Assembly: GCF_018320785.1 (NCBI RefSeq) | Contig: NC_054875.1 | Coordinates: 7,326,132-7,390,131 of the forward strand | Length of the DNA: 64,000 nt | Direction: 5' to 3' | From: Cheilinus undulatus | Lineage: Eukaryota > Chordata > Actinopteri > Labriformes > Labridae | In this document: positions 43,470 through 56,206 of the stretch, in pieces | How positions within the stretch are numbered: the first letter of the stretch is position 1 | Layout: each line of letters opens with the position of its first letter | Notes under the pieces: model-generated | Seen by the model: the letters and a program-made list of their open reading frames with translations, nothing else | Database searches by the model: none | What the model was told of the DNA's origin: nothing | Program-made: the position numbers and the translations under genes

Positions 43470-44010
43470 ACAGTGCAAGCCTGAAGCAAACACAACAGAA
43501 AAACAGATCATTTAACCAGTAATCATCCACCATCAATCTTGGCACCTTGCATTTGATTTACTTGAATGAACACGCCCTCATCATTCCTAGACCTCAGTGT
43601 GTGCCAGCATCACTTACTCAGCCAAACATTACGATTTGTTGAAAACTTTCCCAAGAGACACTCCTTTCTTTGCCACAAATTCTGGCAGTGCTTTCTCCTC
43701 TGACTCACGCCAGATACAAAACGCTAAGTGACTGAAGCAATACACACACATATTACACACTAGGATCTTGAGATGATGAAATATTCAGCTAAATATAAAA
43801 GCAACAGTGATACTCTGAAAGTCACCGTGTTGAGACTTAAAAGGAGGTGAAAAGATTCCTCCAGTTTGAGATGTTTTTATTAGTCCAACTTTCAGCAAAG
43901 AAATGATCTTGTCTCAGTGATGAGACAGACTTGTATCCCAAGAGGTTAAATGTTTCTCTGCTGTCTTGGGGAATAGACAACGTTGTGGTTAGAGTTTTAT
44001 CAATTGTTAT
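43470..44010. repeat. Duplicated intergenic block, copy 1
   Basis: Order of blocks (ctgaaaaacagatcat.., gagacactcctttct.., gatgatgaaatattcagcta.., gtcttggggaatagacaacg.., ggttagagttttatca) is repeated at 45915-47380. Copy 1 lacks the hAT-like insertion. Confidence 0.75.
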
Positions 44011-44059
44011 ATTTGAGGCTAAAAAAAAATGAGTAAAATCGTTTATAAATATTGTTTCA

Positions 44060-44610
44060 TAATAACCTCGCGAAGCAGATGGATTCGCCCATTTCCGTGT
44101 TTCTCACTGGTGAATCCATCTTGCAAAGCCCCCGTCTGAACCGTTTGGGCCCGGTTAGAAAGTGACAGGACCAATCAGCATCGAGGGGGAGTACTCTCAG
44201 GCACGACAGTCATGACGTATGTAAGCAGTAAGAAGATGCCGGTGCAATTATGGTGGGAAACATTAGCGTTGATGCCGCGAAAGCATCAGTTTTATCAGAA
44301 CTTGACATTTCTTTGTTTAAAAAAGAACAACGAACAGCACTGAGTTGTTTTCTTTTCAAAAACGACAAAAGTCACCATGGCTTGGGTTGTGCAGTTCTCC
44401 AGTTTACTCCTTGGTAGCGGCGTCCACCTATGTTGTCACGTGTTTTGTTGCTCTGATTAGTCCGTAAAGATGTGACACACAGAACGTTCATCCAATCACC
44501 CTCCAAGTGTTTTTTTCAAAGGCTCTGCCCTTTACCAAACAGTCTATGGCAGGTTTACCAGATGGATGTGTGAAACAAATCCATCTGGTGTGTCCGGTTA
44601 GTTTTATAGG
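44060..44610. repeat. Interspersed repeat
   Basis: From cctcgcgaagcagatggatt to ccatctggtgtgtccgg. Its right end is the inverse of 37635-37750, and both ends contain cagatggatt/aatccatctg. Possible inverted-repeat element. Confidence 0.65.
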
Positions 44611-44999
44611 GTATTGTACAGTAAATATTAGAGTTGGGAGAAAAAATAGATTCTTAGATGCATCGTGATGAGGAGGTGGAAGATTCTGAATCGATTTATA
44701 AATGCCCAATAGTTAGTAATTTAAATATCTAATACTGCAGAATAGCAGGAACAAAAAGGTGGAACTCTGACATGCAGCTGGAACAGCAAGATTTATATTA
44801 CACATTTGTGAAAAAGGACATTTTTATGTCTGTAATTTCAAAAATTTCACAAGGAAAGAATGCTGCTACCTTTGGTTCAGTGCAATTGAAAATTTCCAGT
44901 TTACAAACATCTCCAATTAGAGGATAGTGGACATTATCTCTACTTTTCTAAACACAAATGCCATGTTTTTATTTTGTTTGACACAGTGAGAACAACAGA

Positions 45000-45055
45000 A
45001 ATGTAAAAAAACAAACAAAAAAACAAAACAAAACAAAAAAACAAAAAAAAAGTGC
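45000..45055. repeat. A-rich low-complexity tract
   Basis: (aaac)n-like run. Confidence 0.9.
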
Positions 45056-45914
45056 ACCCCTTTTTAAATGCAATAAATTTTCTTAAAGACTATGAATTAA
45101 GGCTATGTAACACTTACACTTTCTGGGGACTTGATTCACAACATTTTACAACTTTTATGGCCACAAACTCGCTTCAGTGTAACGTGACAGTCTCAAACCC
45201 CCCAAATGCATAATTAAATCTCTTTAATTAACACTGGCCAAACTAAGGTCTGTCTTAATTAACCAGGCTGTTTCTCTGCTTGTGCCCTTAAGATAACATT
45301 GCAAAACACTGGGGACCCCCCCACTCTCCCTTTAGATTATTGAAGATCATTACTTAAATCTCTATGTCTGACACACAGGTGATGCCTGTGCATCTTCAAA
45401 TAGCAGCAGATCCCAACATTACTACATCACAGATATGTGTTTGATGTAAAGGTTGTGGCAATCCATGCAAAAGTTGTTGAGATATTTGGCTCAAAACTAA
45501 CCAGATATGTCAGACAGGCTGTTTCATATATCCACTGAATGGATATATTTCACATTCATCTGGTAAACCTCTCACACGAAGCATTTGGGAAGGGCATGAC
45601 TTAACCACTGCCACTATACAAAAGCTACTTAATTTGGCTGCACTCATAAGCAGGAAGCCCTGCACTTTTTGACATAATCCATGAGAAATTCAAGGCTGTA
45701 GGAGCTAGATTCGTCCACAGAAAATTAATTATTCTTAGTGGATATCTTTGTTATACCAAGACTGATCTAGCAAAGCATTTTTGTGTTAATATGAGCTGTG
45801 AAATTTCCCTGCCATGCTGCAGTTTTATTAAAGCTGCAACAGCTCAGTTCAGACTTCTGCGACTCTCACCAGCGACACTGGAGAACCGGGTCATCATGTT
45901 GTGAATCTTTGTTC

Positions 45915-47380
45915 TTAACTGGGCTAAACACAACTGAAAAACTGATCATTATGCGTCAGTTATTGCACATGGCACTTTGTATCCGGTTTAACCAAGTAAA
46001 CATGCACTTACCATTCAAACACCAGGATATGCCGTGCCAGCACCAATGCCAGTAAAGTCTTCTCAGAGACACTCCTTTCTCTGTAACAGGCTGGTTTTAC
46101 ATTCTTCACTGTCAGCTCACATCAGATATCAAAATGGGTCACTGAATTAATGACAACCTCAGTTACAAATAAGTCACAAGCTCAGGTCCTCATGATGAAA
46201 TGTTTAGCTAAATATAATGACAATATAGCAGGGATCAACAACTACATTTCTACAAGGGCCAGATTTAGGTCTTGGCAGAAAATCTAGGGGCTGGACTTTC
46301 AAATAAAAAAAATAAATTAAAAATTTTTGCCACTTCTAAAACAATTTTTTGCCATTTTTCACCCATTTGCTACTCTTTATACTCTTTCTAATTCTACCGT
46401 AAACAGATGAGAGAGACTCCAGATAACCGAATTTCCCTGTGGGGATAAATAAAGTTACTGTATTGTATTGTACTGTATTAATCCCTTTTTTGGCAACTTT
46501 CTTGCTAATTAGCACCTTTCCACTACTGTGCCTATGTGCCTAAGCTATTTTTGCTGTATGTTCAACACTTTTTTCCCTTTTTTGATTCTTCAACCCAATT
46601 TTTGGCACTCTTTAACCCCTTTTAAACCACTTTTCCTCATGTTTATCCCCTCTGTTCCACTCTTTTATCCATTTCTAGTGTTTTTGCCACTTTTTAACCA
46701 ATTTTCATTACTTTTTTGCAAATTTCAACCCATCTTTGATACCTCTTTCCCCTTTTTTCCTTTTACCAATTTTTGCCACATTTTAACCTCTTTTCACCAC
46801 TTTTCCTGCCATCTTTTTCTGCCTCTGTGCCACACTAAAACCCATTTTGCTGCTTCTCAACATTTTTTTTAACCACTCTCTAACCCCTCTTACACCACTT
46901 ATTCTGTCATTTTTTTGCAACATTTCTGCCAACTTTAACCCTTTTCTCACAAAAAATATTTACTAATAATGGCTGGCAAGTAAATTTCTATAAAAAATGT
47001 TCAAATGTTAAGTCATACTAAAACTATTTCAATATTAATCATTTTTGGGGCAGGTTTAACAACTGCAGACATTTAAAGCCAACAACATCTTCTTTTACTC
47101 CTTTTCTGAATTTGATGCTATTCTAGGGGCCGGACAGGAAGCTTTGGGGGCTTAATATGGTCCCCGGGCCTCCAGTTGATGATCAGTGCAATATAGTCTG
47201 AATGTCTTTGTGTTGAACTTAAAGGAAGGTGAAGAGACTCCTCAAGTTTGAGACATTTGGAGTAGTCCAACTTCAATGATAAGACAGAATTATACCCCTT
47301 AAATGTTTATTTGGTGTCTTGGGGAATAGACAGCTTAGTGTTGGTTAGAGTTTTATCACTTGTGTTTTTGAAGAATAAAA
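45915..47380. repeat. Duplicated intergenic block, copy 2
   Basis: Paralogue of 43470-44010, interrupted at 46229-47188 by a hAT-like element. After the insert, homology resumes with ttaaaggaaggtgaagagactcctc. Confidence 0.75.
46229..47188. mobile_element. hAT-like non-autonomous element with perfect 8-bp duplication
   Basis: Flanked by caatatag on both sides (46221-46228 and 47189-47196). Ends cagggatcaacaact and agttgatgatcagtg are imperfect inverses. Interior 46320-46960 is made of degenerate pyrimidine-rich units (gccactttttaaccc-like). Confidence 0.92.
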
Positions 47381-47389
47381 AAGGTATAA

Positions 47390-48240
47390 TGAGTAAAACA
47401 TTACATGCCCAAAAATTATGCCAAGCTCACTCAAATTGTTATGAAAATTGGATTTTAGTGTCATAAACATTCAATTTTTTGTTTTTCAATTCAATTCATG
47501 GATGGTATTGTGTCTCACGGTTCTTTGGATCACTGAAATCAATCTCAGACACCTTTGATAATTAGTTTGCCAGGTGATCCCAATTAACTCTTTGAGCGCC
47601 AGAGTTTTTTCAAGAAAATATTCAATTTTGATATCAAGATTTCAAAAGGCTGTAGCTTCAAAGTGGTTAGAGATAAAGGCATACTGTAAATAAGAAAAAT
47701 CTTCAGTACGACCCAAAGTTTATGATGGGAGGAAATTCACTCATCTAATTTGCATATTCTGATGTCAACAGGCAGCCTCCACCACCTTTGGCTGTGCATT
47801 TTATCCCATGGCTTCTACCCTATGCTTCTACCACGCCTCTTCCTCCGCAGTGTTTTTGATTCCCAATCTCCGTTTATATTTGCGGTGTTCCGAAGGCACT
47901 GTGTAATGGTCCAAGTTCAGATATGACAGAACCAAACGTTATAGTTACAACTGTGCAAATTTAGTTTTTATGGATGTCTGGGTAAGATGTGACCAACATT
48001 ATTATTTACAGAATTTTATTTCATTTTTCATCCTATTTATTTTAATTTTATTCAAGTAAAAAAAAAACAAAAAACATTTCTACTACCTCAGATTATGTCC
48101 AAGTACTGCTCTTTTGTTGTGCACATTTTGATGTGCTTTTGTCATGTTGCCAAATCTAAAAGGGGGGGGTTATAAATAAAAAAGTACATATTTTTCATCA
48201 AATTGATTTGTATTGGTTTGAAATTTGACTCCTCCTCTAG
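47390..48240. other. Intergenic, nothing recognised
   Basis: AT-rich, no coding signal. Confidence 0.35.
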
Positions 48241-48249
48241 ACTCTGGGA

Positions 48250-49035
48250 CCTAGAAGAGTGGAGAGGCACAGAATCCACGTTACTTGAAGTCCAGTGTGA
48301 AGTTTCCACAGTCAGTCAGCATCTGCTGGTGTTGGTCCACTGTGTTTTCTGAAGTCCACAGCCAATGCAGCCATCTACCAGGACATTTTAGAGCACTTCA
48401 TGCTTCCATTTGCTGACAAGCTTTATGGAGATGCTGATTTAATTTTCCAGCAGGACTTGGCACCTTCCCAACACTGCCAAAGGTACCAAAAGCTGGCTTA
48501 CTGACCATGGTGTTACTGTGCTTCATTGGCCAGCAAACTGGCCTGACGTGAACCCCACAGAGAATCTATGGGGGACTGTCAAGAGGAAGATGAGAGACAC
48601 CAGACCCAACAATGCAGATGACCTGAAGGCCACTATCAAAGTAACCTGGGCTTCCATTACACCTGAGCAGTGCCACAGGCTGATCGCCTCCATGCCACGC
48701 TGCATTGATGCAGTAATTCATGCAAAAGGAGGCCCAACCAAGTACTGATGCATGGAAATGAACATAATTTTCAGAAGTCTGACATTTCTGTTTAAAATGC
48801 CTTTTTTAAATTGATCTAATGTAATATTTTGATTTTTTGAGACACTGAATTTTGTTTTTTGTTTTTTTTTTTATCTGTAAGCCATAATCGTCAACATTTT
48901 AAGAAATAAAGGCTTGAAATAGTTCACGTGTAACAAGTCTATATAATTTATGGGTGTCACTTTCAGAAACAAGTGACAAAAAATATTGAACTTTTTCATG
49001 ATATTCTAATTTTTGGAGTTACACTAGTATATGCT
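48250..49035 (+). pseudogene. Tc1-like transposase C-terminal remnant and 3' end
   Basis: HWPANWPDVNPTENLWGTVKRK with the DxNPxEN catalytic Glu box (48518-48600), ending HAKGGPTKY. The preceding sequence has a FQQDLAPSQH-like segment near 48450 (second Asp). The 3' non-coding tail (ataaaggcttgaaat..) is related to the remnant beside the 45-nt exons. Confidence 0.85.
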
Positions 49036-49459
49036 GTTAAGTCTGTCAACCCTCGTTGGTGTAAATAAAGTTTGTTAAAAAAAAAAAAAACTTAAGCACA
49101 TTAGCATTGTGTTAGCATCTAGCTCATGTTTAATAATAGTTATTAATTGCTGCTAAGCATTTTCTTCACTCAGGCATGTCCAGTACAATTTCTTGAGAAA
49201 AATAAGGCCCTGCAATGTCTTAATACATTAAACTAAGTTCATTAATTTAACTGACTTCTCAGCTCCTGCCATAAAAGAGTTGAGGGACTGTGGTGAACTG
49301 AACGCTAGTATCTGCGTCATTCGTTTTGCTAACAGCTTAGCAAGGCTAATAAAGCAGTCAACTTTAGGTCTGTGCACGTAGTAAATATAGGCCTAAACGT
49401 AACTCAACTTCACCACTACTGTCATTATGATACCAGTATCATGTTTATGGTCCGCTTAC

Positions 49460-49560
49460 CTCTCATAACAGAAGAAAATACAGCTCAGACCTGAAGCGCA
49501 CTCTATCTGAACTCGCTCACCACTTGCGGATAACTTCCTCTACCGGTGGGCGCTACTGCT
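49460..49560 (-). other. Possible 5' non-coding exon (weak)
   Basis: Minus strand reads a GC-richer stretch with gaggaagtt and ends GAGAG-GTAAGC, a good donor. It is 8.3 kb upstream of transglutaminase exon 1, whose ATG follows an acceptor-like cttgtcag. No coding potential. Confidence 0.2.
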
Positions 49561-50269
49561 AACCTAAGCATAGAGCGCCATCTGCTGACCTCTCTGTTAA
49601 GCAGGAAAACATACAGTTAAATTCATCAATACATACGTATATTAAAAATTTGGCAAATAAAACAGGCAAGTAACTGAGTAAAGCAGTTTTTGTGGGTGGG
49701 GGCTGATTTTTTTCCTAGTCTTTTTCAGCACCCAGTGCCACAAAAACAGTTAATAAAATATTGTTTCATAGGTTATTGTACACTAAATCTGTAAATCTTA
49801 CTAAATTAAGCCTATATAACCCAACAGAAATCCTTACAACATCTTTTGAGACTCTGGTGCCTTACATTTTAATACTTTAATGGCTACAAACTTTCTTTAT
49901 GAAATGAACTGTTGTTGTTTCCTGTCCTCTCTGTGCAGTGTTAGCTGAAGAGCTCCATCTAGTGGCAAAAAAAAAAGAGAACTTCACCCAAAGGCGCTTT
50001 ATTTCTGTTCAATATTTGCAATGATGTTCCTAAGCAGTCTTTTTCCTTGAAACTGAAGTAAAGGATCAACAATCTTGGAGCACATGAAATGTAACTGGTA
50101 GAGAAAGAATAAGCAAAGAAGGTCAGAGTTCTTTATCATGTTCGCTCAAAGTATATCCCTCTATTACTACCTTCAAAAAGAGATACAAAGCTTTCATTTC
50201 TTTCATTGATGTATAACATAGTCTGTATGTCTTTTAATACCGCTGTGACACACTCTAAATATCTATTAG

Positions 50270-50900
50270 AACTTACTAATGAATTTTGCAAGTTTTGGGG
50301 GTCAGAGGTCAAAGGTCAAGATCTATAAGCCTCATGTTGATCGCTTGCTTGTAAACGCAATATCACAAGAATGCCTTGAGAGGTCTTCTTTAAAAAAAAA
50401 AAAGAAAGGAAAAAAAAAGATGGGGGAGGTGTTTGCCTTTATTTGACTGGAAATCAGGAGACAGGGTTGGGTGATTATCAAGTTGTTTTAAGGTTGACCA
50501 CTAGGTGGCAGTTATCATGTTAAGCAAAACAAGACCTGCTGACAGCAGAGGAGGGAAGACAACCAAACGGTGCCAGGATCAGGATTTATTCTCCTATAAT
50601 TGCATAGAGGATGCTAGCATCTGTATTTGGGCACCTGCTCTACCCACTAACCTTAACAGGCCCCTATTTTCCTCAAACTTTGCACAAATGTTTACTCTGA
50701 CTCAAAGATAATCTTGATTACATTTTGAAGATAGAAATTTGAAGGCCACCACGCTCTTAAATCTCAAGCAGAATAATTATAGAATGCATTTAGGGATATT
50801 TGGCATAAACCTTCACTGGGGATTGAGGGTCACCTGATAAGATTTAGAGTTCAAAGGTCATTATTTATACATCAACTTGACCTCCATACACTCGTCTAGC
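50270..50900. repeat. Interspersed repeat fragments
   Basis: gtcagaggtcaaaggtcaaga, cctcaaactttgcacaaatg and similar words recur as in a common fish repeat. Non-coding. Confidence 0.5.
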
Positions 50901-53900
50901 TCTGTAATCCAAAGTTTATTATACAAGATGCACTCATATCATTGAAGATAAGATTTCAACCAACTGCACTGCTGTAAAAACCATCCCAGCCCTTCTTTTT
51001 AGCCCACTACAGTTTTTTTCACTGTAAGTGTAAATCTTATGAAGGCACACAACTATTAGGCAATAGCTCTGGTTATATTATCTTGTAAGTTGATCCTACA
51101 GCTCTTAAGGCTTAGGAAAAAAAAAATGCTGGTCTTGCTGGGTTATAATTAAATGCTGACTTGTCATCATAACTAAAACCTCAACCAACCCATACCCCTA
51201 CTTCTCCTTTCCTGGTCTAATAAATAACTGTATTTTTGTTTTTCACTGTTGTATTTCATAAAGAGAAACTATGCTTAAAAGGATCCAATCAAAATAGTTA
51301 TTTTTATTTTTGTCAAAGAGCATTTGATACAAAAGGGCATACTGGAGCCCATTAATAATTCACAAGTACAAACCTGTTTTTTTGTTTTATCAGTATGTGA
51401 TAATAAGAAATCCAACTGTAAAACAATAACAGAACAATAGTGAGTGATTGTTACGCTGCTGGATACGTTTGATTTAGAAAGCAACTCAATCAGGGTCGGA
51501 GTCATTTCACCTTCGATCAGTTAAACGACAAGATTACGCCTGTAAACTTTTTTCTTTAAACAGACTTTAACAGATTATAACACACCTTAGTGTAGTTTTA
51601 AACAACTTTTAGAAATGTGGAGCAGCTCATAAAGCTCTGAACTGTACTTTCAGAGAAAATACGTCTTTTCTCGTGCATCATCTTTGAGCTTTGACTAAAG
51701 GTGAATTGATTTCAACCCTGGTGCAAATGTCTGTCAAATACCACATAAAACCTGAAAACAGAAGTCATTCTTTCAACATGATCTGACACGCAACAAAATC
51801 CTGATTTGAATTATCACAAATAATCCATGTTAAACCTTTAAAGGCACTGCATTTGTCCAGCAGAGAACCAAAACATCACACAGACTTCATATGAACTTTG
51901 CACGCTGCAAACAATGAAAGGCCGAGATAGAGAGAGAAATTAAATACATTATAAAGGTTATACGTGCAATCCAATAAGACAAACACGTTCAGCTGTCAGT
52001 TGAAAACACGTCAGACACTGATGAGACTTCAGGCTGGATTTTAAAGTTTCCACAGAAGTGAAAAAGCATTTCAGAAAATAAAATATGAATTAATGTTTTA
52101 CACTGTCATGACAGTTTGAGGCACCTGGGGGTTAAATAACAACACGTGCAACCTTTGATGAGCAATGCTGCCTGCAACATCAAGACGAATAAACTGTATT
52201 TGTGGACTTTTATTCCCCTAATTACTTTTTGCAACATTGGCCAATGCAAAGTCTGCACATGCACAGAAGTTGAGACAGGGAAATATAGTCTCTAAAGAGG
52301 GAGAAGGAAAAAAATGGGAAAAGGTGCTATTTAAGAGAAGCTAATTACAGATTTTCACCACTGAATAACTGATTATCCGGGGATGTGGGAAGTATGGATG
52401 CTGAGGGTGCTGCTGTAGGATTCTCTAAAATCAGACGGAATCAAACTTCTTTTATAGGTAGATTTAAGATTATGACATGAATTTAACCATGGAAAATTAA
52501 CTTGTAATGGATTGAAAAGGAAATGGGGTAACCTGGCATGCCAGATGGATGTGTTTCACAGCCCAGAGACTGACATTTAGAAATATTTCTCCCAGCATCC
52601 TCAACTAAAACTGACTTCCTGCATCCCTGCATTTACCAGCTATGAGTATGAACGGTAAGTCTCTTCTTCCAACACATTAATGAAAAAACAAAACTGTACC
52701 ATTTTTCCATTAAAACCCCTTAAAAATAAATATAAAAATCAACAAAAACATCGTATTTTCCACACACATGCACCCGTACACACATTAAAACTTCAGGAAT
52801 GCACAAAAATGTTAGCTTACATAACTTAAAACAAGAAAAAGGGTTTGATGCTTACATTTCTAAATACAATATATACACAGCACACTGCAGGACAGATTTT
52901 CCTTTCATACACTGACTACATGATGTGAACAATGTCTTCTTATTGCTGCTTATTTTAAATGAAAATCCATAGAAGCATGTAAAGAAAGAGCCTGATATAT
53001 GTGATTGCTGCAGAAAAAAAAACAGAATTGCTAATTTTTTTGGCCAAGACAAGATGCTCCAGTACACTCCTTCGCAAAAAAAGCACTGATTTAAGGCATG
53101 AACATTAACTTTCTGAAGTGCATATAACAAGAAAGGTCCTTGTTTTGAAATACTATCAAGAGCCTGAAGCACAAACTTCTCTACACTGATGCATCTGAGC
53201 TTTGAATGTTAAGATCTGGTTAAGTTTAGCTGTTTCAGGCTGGTTAGGAGCATCTGAACTGTGGCAAAAACAGCCTGAGGGCGTTGATTTACAGGCATTT
53301 GGTGAACTTTTCTTTCTTGAACCCTTGGCTGAAGAAGCTGAAAAACTAATAAAACATGCACCTGTTTACATGTATAATCAACCTACATATAACCCTTGAC
53401 ATGCATCTCAAACACTTACACTCTCACACATAACATAACCAAAAACACATTTAAAACTTTACTCTGCCTGAGTCTAAGCCTAGCTAACTAATAAGGAACA
53501 TCACATTCAGTATTAGTTTTTACTAGACGACGATCGACTGGTTTCCAACACACCAATAAACATTTACTGAACTTTCAGAATGGCATTATTTATCTTGCTC
53601 TGGACACTTTTGCATTTGTGATCCCAAAAATGGCTTTAGAAACATCCAGTGACAGACATTTTAAGTTAATATTCAACTGGTGGCATTTTAACCCATATTG
53701 TTAATGTTTACTTGAAGAAAGCTGCAGGCTAAGCTCTCCTAAAGCATCTGAGTGAGCTGCAGAGTAGCCCCTTGTATCACATGATGAATAGGAGTGAATT
53801 TCCAGTGATGTTGGCTGTACTTGCAGACATGAAACCACGTCTCAGAATTTTACACTGGTGTATTGGTCAGCAGTATAAAGCAAGCAAACAACTTTTTGGA

Positions 53901-55964
53901 TGCATTAAAAATGTTGAAAAGCTACAAAAGTGGGTCTTAAACAGATTTCACAGTGAAATTTTTCCATAAACTTGAACAACAAATGCAACCCTGTTAAAAA
54001 AAAAATACACTGGTTGTGAAAAGCAAGTTTCAATTATGAACTTGAATTATCAGAATGGATTTCATGTTAAAAGATGGTAAAAAAAAAATCAGCCAAAAAG
54101 CGTGGCATGCTTCGGGATATGGCGAACGTGTGACTGAAAAACTGCAAACTCTAAAACCTGAAAATGGCTTTGATTTACTTTGGCTAACTGAAAGAGGTCG
54201 GGGCTGCATTTTTCCTGCAGGAGATTTTGTCGAAATAAATTTTTATAGATGGTAAATTACATTTCTTCATTTTATTTTGAAAGACACAAATATAGTGCAG
54301 GCAGTAGCTGATAACAAATCTTATGCTCATATTTGAAACTTATTTACCTTCATCCCCAGATAGATTTCTTACTGCTTAGTAAGAACATGAACATCTCACA
54401 CACCATAAATACTAGGGATGTCGATATTAGATTTTTGGGGGTATCTGATATGCCAATATTTACAAAACAGTTTTAGCCAATACCTACCTATATCAAAACA
54501 GACATTTAAATGCAGGTCAGATCTGAAAATTTGGTCCCTAAAAATACAATTCAAAGTTTAAGAAGGACCAAGCTAACACATTTCAGGTCTTTAAACAGAT
54601 TTTAAAGCAAGGGTGTCAAACTCAATGCCTGGGGGCCAAATCTGGCCCGTGGTGCAGTTTTACCTGGCCGTATTTCATATTTTTATTAGAACTGGCCCGT
54701 AGGTCTGAGATCTGCAGTTTTCCTCCAGTATAGAAATAAAAATGTAACCTTACTAAATAATCCTTTGTTAAGTCATCAAAATTGGAAAAAGTAGAGAGTA
54801 AAAATATTGAGAAAGTAAGGAATGAGGGAGGGACATGAATTTGTGTTTTCATTTAATATTTTCAATTTGCATCTTAAAACTATGACTTAAACTTAGGATT
54901 TTGGCTTTTTACCTCACCTTGTGAACTTTTAGATTTCAATTTTGAATTTCAAGTCATATTTTGAAATTTCAAGATCATGATTTCAAATTTAATCTCATAT
55001 TTTGTCCTTTTAAACTCCTAATTTTGACTTTTAATCCCATACTTTGACTTTTTTAACTCATGATTTAGAATTTTATCCCATATTTTGACCTTTTAGAGTC
55101 ACAATCTTAAATTCAGATTGACTTAACACACCTGCTTTAAATGTAAGGAATGATTATAATGGATTTCCCAGACTCCTTCTCTGTCATCAGGTATATCCAT
55201 CTTGAAAAGCTCCAAAACCTTGAATTTTGCTGTCAGACACAGTTAGGTTTGAGAACCCAGTCCACTTAAAGATCCTTGCATGTTAAACAAATCTAAATCT
55301 GACTGCTAAAGAAGAAGATGCACCACTATCTTTGTGCTAATGAGCTCTACAGTCGTTAAAAATGATTTAAAACTGCATCAGGATGCTTTAGGAGAGCCCA
55401 GCATTGACTCTAGTCCTCATAATGCTAGTTTTACAGAAGCAGCTCCTGTGTTATGAGCTCTTTCCCTCTCTAGAGAAAAAAAATAACTTAGCAGAAGAGC
55501 ACAACACAGCTGCCACAGAAACCAGCAGAATGAGTATTAAGATTCAGTGTTAAGGAAAACCAGCCCTATGAGTCCATTTAACACATGCACACTCACAGAC
55601 ATACATATACATACACCTGCGCTATCCACGTGGATAAAACATCATCAATAATAACAAAACCCTCACTTGGTACAAAATATCAAAATAAGATTTGTATAAA
55701 TAATTTAAATAGCTACACTAGAGCTAAATTCTTGGTCTAAATGTGTGAATGGCCCAAAGAAGTGCTAAGAATGTGCTGTACAATCTGTTTGAGATTTCAG
55801 AGTTTGGGTGGCTATTTCAAGGCTCACATACACAAATATTCTCCCATAACCCAAAATTTGAGCATAAAGATTTTGAAGAAGATTTATCTGGAAACTTCTG
55901 CCCCAGTAGAGAGAAGAAAGTCCTCAAAACCCACGGCCCACAGGCTCCTCTTTCTTTTTCTTAC
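50901..55964. other. Region downstream of e2f1, probably containing its 3' UTR
   Basis: Mostly unique, AT-rich, no coding homology. Repeat pieces at 52530-52560, 54415-54500 and 54608-55140. I cannot place the e2f1 polyadenylation site. Confidence 0.4.
54608..55140. repeat. Interspersed repeat with degenerate internal units
   Basis: Starts gcaagggtgtcaaactcaat, as many fish hAT-like repeats do. Interior repeats ttttgac..tttaa..ccata-type words. Confidence 0.6.
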
Positions 55965-56206
55965 CTAACTGTCTCCCAGGACTTGTGAAAGATCCCCGAA
56001 GTCACAGTCAAACAGTTCACTTATGCCTTCATTGTCCTCTAGTCCAAAGTGGTAATCATGACTGGGAGGGGGAGATAAATTGATGAAACCGTCCAATTGG
56101 AGAGGGAAACCCTCTCCGTTCAGGAAGTCCGAGGAGGAGAGAGGGGAAAAGTCAAAATCAGGCATGTCTCCGAGGCCGGAGAATGGGTCGCCTCCAAGAA
56201 GGGATT
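55965..56206 (-). CDS. e2f1: e2f1 last coding exon, transactivation and pRb-binding tail
   Basis: 242 nt ending in TAG at 55965-55967. Contains [19 protein letters not shown] and [12 protein letters not shown]; this is the pRb pocket-binding segment of E2F1. Confidence 0.95.

Noticed and set aside
46528..46872. 114-codon Phe/Pro-rich frame
   Set aside because: Arises from the pyrimidine-rich repeat field inside a hAT-like element.
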